DNA of 8,939 nt from a bacterium (GTDB lineage Bacteria > Patescibacteria > Microgenomatia > Levybacterales > GWA1-39-11). The position numbers and the translations under genes were made by a program. This document shows, piece by piece, positions 6,660 through 8,939 of this stretch. Under the pieces are notes generated by a model that ran no database searches, was not told where the DNA came from, and saw only the letters and a program-made list of their open reading frames with translations. Position 1 is the first letter of the stretch; each line of letters opens with the position of its first letter. The stretch spans positions 1 through 8,939 of the forward strand of contig JAKAHW010000035.1 of the NCBI GenBank assembly GCA_021825285.1, written 5' to 3'.

Positions 6660-7847
6660 ATGGACAAGATTTCTGAAATCTTAACGAGAGGCGTTGCAAA
6701 CGTTATTCCGAACAAAGAGGCACTCGAGAAAGTTTTACGAACCGATAAAAAACTTAACGTATATCTTGGGATCGATCCGACAGCAACAAAAATACACTTG
6801 GGTCACGCGGTATCGCTCCGAAAGCTTCAAAAATTTGCAGATCTTGGGCATCATGTTACCTTTTTAATTGGGGATTTTACCGCTTTAATCGGAGATACTT
6901 CAGACAAAGACACGGAGCGTCCTATGCTTACCGCTGAAGAAATAAAAGAAAACTTTCAAACCTATAAAGAGCAGGCGCAAAAAGTTTTGGATTTTTCAAA
7001 AATTGAGGTCAGGTTTAACAGCGAATGGCTATCAAAATTGACCTTTACTGAAATTGTAAAACTTACTCAATCTTTTTCATTTGGTGATTTTGCAAGCCGG
7101 GAGCTTATAAGAAAAAGGCTCATGGAGGGCAAAAAAGTCGGACTTTACGAAGGACTTTACCCTGTAATGCAAGGTTATGATTCTTATCATTTGGATACAG
7201 ACGTTCAAATTGGGGGAACAGACCAAACCTTCAATATGCAGGCAGGACGAACTTTGCAAAAAGATTTAAGAAATAAAGAATCATTTGTCATAACAACCGA
7301 ATTTTTGACAGGAACCGACGGAAGGAAAATGAGCAAATCCTGGGGAAATGCTATTTGGCTAAATGACGATTCAAGCAATATGTATGGAAAAATAATGTCT
7401 ATAAAAGACGATCTAATTGTAGAATATTTCACTTTAGCAACAGCTATACCTATGGAAGAAGTTGAAAAAGTAAAACAAGAGCTTGAATCCGGCACAAATC
7501 CTATTGAACTTAAAAAGCGTCTGGCATATGAGATTGTCCGTGAGCTTAATTCCCAAGATGAAGCTGCTGAAGCGCAAAGAAGCTTTGAGCAGACAGTCCA
7601 AAAAGGCGAACTGCCTGAGAATATCCCAACTTTTGAAATGGACAAAAACGATAGCATAGAAATTTCGGAATTTTTGGTTAAAGCAGGTTTATCAACGAGT
7701 AAATCTGAAGCAAAAAGGCTAGTGGAGCAGGGTGGCGTTCAATTTAATTCGGAAACAATAACAAATCCGGGACATGTGATAATTCCGGAAGACAGCGCAG
7801 TAGTAAAAGCCGGCAAACGTAATTACGTTCGAATCAAGGTTCGATAA
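6660..7847 (+). CDS. tyrS: Tyrosyl-tRNA synthetase
   Basis: A class I aminoacyl-tRNA synthetase that activates tyrosine and charges tRNA-Tyr in the cytoplasm. The 395 residues are a normal length. The Rossmann-fold catalytic domain contains YLGIDPTATKIHLGH (35-49, HIGH motif as HLGH at 46-49) and FLIGDFTALIGDTS (68-81). The tyrosine pocket reads YPVMQGYD, with Tyr167, Gln171 and Asp174 matching the classic Tyr/Gln/Asp trio. It is followed by QIGGTDQ (183-189) and KMSKS (223-227). A C-terminal S4 RNA-binding domain covers about 332-394. The GDFTALIGD form resembles the TyrZ-like branch of bacterial TyrRS; the subtype is inferred. The ATG at 6660 coincides with the predicted transcription start. 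No T-box or other leader is possible between promoter and start, so regulation by tRNA-sensing riboswitch is excluded if this promoter is the main one. Confidence 0.97.
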   Translation: MDKISEILTRGVANVIPNKEALEKVLRTDKKLNVYLGIDPTATKIHLGHAVSLRKLQKFADLGHHVTFLIGDFTALIGDTSDKDTERPMLTAEEIKENFQTYKEQAQKVLDFSKIEVRFNSEWLSKLTFTEIVKLTQSFSFGDFASRELIRKRLMEGKKVGLYEGLYPVMQGYDSYHLDTDVQIGGTDQTFNMQAGRTLQKDLRNKESFVITTEFLTGTDGRKMSKSWGNAIWLNDDSSNMYGKIMSIKDDLIVEYFTLATAIPMEEVEKVKQELESGTNPIELKKRLAYEIVRELNSQDEAAEAQRSFEQTVQKGELPENIPTFEMDKNDSIEISEFLVKAGLSTSKSEAKRLVEQGGVQFNSETITNPGHVIIPEDSAVVKAGKRNYVRIKVR

Positions 7848-7851
7848 TTTG

Positions 7852-7860
7852 TGTTAAAAT
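7852..7860 (+). promoter_or_regulatory. Possible extended -10 promoter for the mini-protein/recG unit
   Basis: TGTTAAAAT is an extended -10 (TG-n-TAAAAT, five of six in the hexamer) just past the tyrS stop, similar in form to TGTTATAAT of the PBP promoter. The predicted start is near 7867, which would place the heptamer array inside a leader of about 49 bases. No good -35 is visible upstream, and read-through from tyrS is an alternative. Confidence 0.4.
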
Positions 7861-7862
7861 AA

Positions 7863-7912
7863 ACTAAGTAGTTACCGACTAATCACTAATTACTATTCAC
7901 TAATAACTAATA
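7863..7912 (+). repeat. ACTAWTN heptamer array upstream of the mini-protein
   Basis: Five uninterrupted heptamers at 7878-7912 (ACTAATC, ACTAATT, ACTATTC, ACTAATA, ACTAATA) are preceded by an isolated ACTAAGT at 7863-7869 and degenerate sequence between. The array ends three bases before the ATG at 7916. From 7878 to 7915 there is no G at all. It is the same repeat family as at 362-396: units share ACTA plus T at position 6 and vary at positions 5 and 7. The unit orientation relative to the downstream gene is the same in both places. Confidence 0.85.
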
Positions 7913-7915
7913 TAT

Positions 7916-8017
7916 ATGGATTTTATACGACGCAAAAAGTGGATTTGGAAAATTATAATTGTCGTTTCATCTTTGGCGCTTATTGCAAGCGGGATTCTGC
8001 CTTTAATTCTCCGTTAA
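7916..8017 (+). CDS. Putative 33-residue single-pass membrane peptide upstream of recG
   Basis: A short open frame starting ATG directly after the heptamer array and ending TAA. The peptide begins MDFIRRKKWIWK, a basic and aromatic N-terminus, and then has about 20 hydrophobic residues (13-32, IIIVVSSLALIASGILPLIL) ending in Arg33. This is the pattern of a single transmembrane helix with the N-terminus inside by the positive-inside rule. Only 7 bases separate its stop from the recG start, so it would be the first gene of the recG unit. Its clean topology and its placement directly after the leader array favour a real gene, but its small size leaves doubt. No function can be assigned. It could instead act as a leader peptide affecting recG translation. 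Confidence 0.6.
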   Translation: MDFIRRKKWIWKIIIVVSSLALIASGILPLILR

Positions 8018-8024
8018 AATTTTT

Positions 8025-8939
8025 ATGGATTTAAACACCCCAATAAGGCAAGCGGGATTTGCCTTTAAAATACAGTCGAGGAAACTTGAAAGACTTCAAA
8101 TTTTTACAATTGGCGATTTATTGTTTCATGTTCCGTTCAGATACGAGGACAATTCGGTTGTCTCCGACATTAACCTTGCCCAACCGGGGGAAACTTTAAG
8201 TGTCCAGGGAACAGTTGTCGCAACGAAATATATTCCAACCCGGGGAAGAATTTCAATTCAAAAAGTAACGATAAATGACGGAACGGGAGATATTGACTGC
8301 ACATTTTTTAATCAAATTTACATTTTAAAAACAATTAAAAAGGGGAGTTTGTTGAGTGTTTCAGGTAGAGTAGATAAATTCGGATCAAAAAAAGGGATAA
8401 TTGTCAAAGAATACGAGGTTTTGTCTTCGGAAGACGACGAAACAACCCATACAAAACGCTTGGTTCCCGTTTATCCTGAAACTCACGGACTTTCCTCAAA
8501 ATGGATAAGAAACAGAATAAAGGGTGTTTTAAAAGAGATAAAGCTTGACGACTATTTACCTTCAGAAATTAAAAATAAAGAAAAGCTAATGGATTTGGAT
8601 ACCGCAATCCATTCTATCCACTTCCCGGACACTTTGAGTCAGGCAGATGAGGCACGTGAGAGACTGGCATTTGACGAATTACTAACAGCTCAACTCAGAA
8701 GTAAGGTGAGAAAAATAGCCTGGGAAGAAGAAAAGACGACTTTGCCATTTGAATTTGAGCCTCACAAAAAAAGCATAGAAAGCTTTTGGGAAGGACTACC
8801 TTTTGAGCTAACAGGAGCACAAAGACAGGCACTTGACGAAATAATTTCGGATTTGGGGAAAACTATACCGATGAACAGGCTTCTTGAAGGAGATGTAGGT
8901 TCGGGAAAAACGGTTGTTGCCGCAATTGCCATGTATCTT
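8025..8939 (+). CDS. recG: ATP-dependent DNA helicase RecG, N-terminal 305 residues (3' end outside window)
   Basis: RecG is a superfamily 2 DNA translocase that remodels stalled replication forks and branch-migrates Holliday junctions. The frame is open from the ATG at 8025 to the window edge, 305 codons of an expected 650-700. Visible parts: an N-terminal segment typical of the family (KLERLQIFTIGDLLFHVPFRYED region, 20-42), the OB-fold wedge domain (about 55-135, SVQGTVVATKYIP and INDGTGDIDCTFFNQ) that splits the fork, an FDELL-containing helical linker (about 205-235), the Q-motif-like LTGAQ (262-266) and Walker A GDVGSGKT (289-296, Lys295). Motifs Ia onwards lie beyond the window. The start leaves no Shine-Dalgarno, only a short T-run. 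It lies 7 bases after the mini-protein stop, probably co-transcribed with it. Confidence 0.95.
   Translation, partial: MDLNTPIRQAGFAFKIQSRKLERLQIFTIGDLLFHVPFRYEDNSVVSDINLAQPGETLSVQGTVVATKYIPTRGRISIQKVTINDGTGDIDCTFFNQIYILKTIKKGSLLSVSGRVDKFGSKKGIIVKEYEVLSSEDDETTHTKRLVPVYPETHGLSSKWIRNRIKGVLKEIKLDDYLPSEIKNKEKLMDLDTAIHSIHFPDTLSQADEARERLAFDELLTAQLRSKVRKIAWEEEKTTLPFEFEPHKKSIESFWEGLPFELTGAQRQALDEIISDLGKTIPMNRLLEGDVGSGKTVVAAIAMYL

Noticed and set aside
7205..7657. Open frame of 150 codons on the - strand inside tyrS
   Set aside because: It lies fully antisense to a well-supported synthetase gene, its translation is Ser/Phe-rich with no domain pattern, and it has no promoter or start context. It is a shadow frame.
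7825..7847. GTTCGAATC and GTTCGATAA direct repeat at the end of tyrS as another regulator site or a tRNA T-arm
   Set aside because: It is part of the conserved S4-domain coding end, lacks the TACG centre of the palindrome, and no cloverleaf can be built around it.
1..8939. Recoded TGA (as glycine, seen in some Patescibacteria)
   Set aside because: No in-frame TGA is needed to obtain any of the full-length proteins, and all align with the standard code. The window gives no support for recoding.

Overview
This AT-rich window comes from a compact bacterial genome. The best guess is a member of the Candidate Phyla Radiation (Patescibacteria), possibly Microgenomates-like. The guess rests on four things: a reduced PheT without its tRNA-binding EMAP domain, very short intergenic regions, no recognisable Shine-Dalgarno sequences, and short degenerate heptamer arrays in front of genes. 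No rRNA or phylogenetic marker is present to prove it. The standard genetic code fits: all eight stop codons seen are TAA, and no gene contains an in-frame TGA.

Layout. At 1-3123 (+) lie the end of pheS, a short pheT (398-2338) and an alpha/beta hydrolase whose ATG overlaps the pheT stop by one base. They look like one transcription unit. At 3124-3479 a small winged-helix regulator follows, with a strong palindrome (core TTCGTACGAA) in its promoter region and a second copy of that palindrome inside its own last codons. A weak bidirectional terminator-like hairpin separates it from the opposite-strand unit. At 3480-6582 (-) a class A penicillin-binding protein is followed, one base after its stop, by a second alpha/beta hydrolase related to the first. 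At 6583-6659 there is a 77-base divergent promoter region. At 6660-7847 (+) lies tyrS. At 7848-8939 (+) an extended -10 element, a heptamer array, a 33-residue membrane peptide and the first 305 codons of recG complete the window.

How it fits together. Most genes are core housekeeping: charging of Phe and Tyr tRNAs, peptidoglycan synthesis, and replication-fork repair. The accessory part is the regulator flanked by two paralogous hydrolases. The most interesting non-coding signals concern initiation. Both divergent promoters place the predicted transcription start exactly on the A of the ATG, for tyrS and for the PBP gene, which implies leaderless mRNAs. Two other genes, pheT and the mini-protein, are instead preceded by five tandem ACTAWTN heptamers that are nearly free of G and end within a few bases of the start codon. 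No initiation region in the window shows a Shine-Dalgarno motif. Together these suggest a genome that starts translation largely without 16S rRNA base pairing. That is an inference from sequence only.
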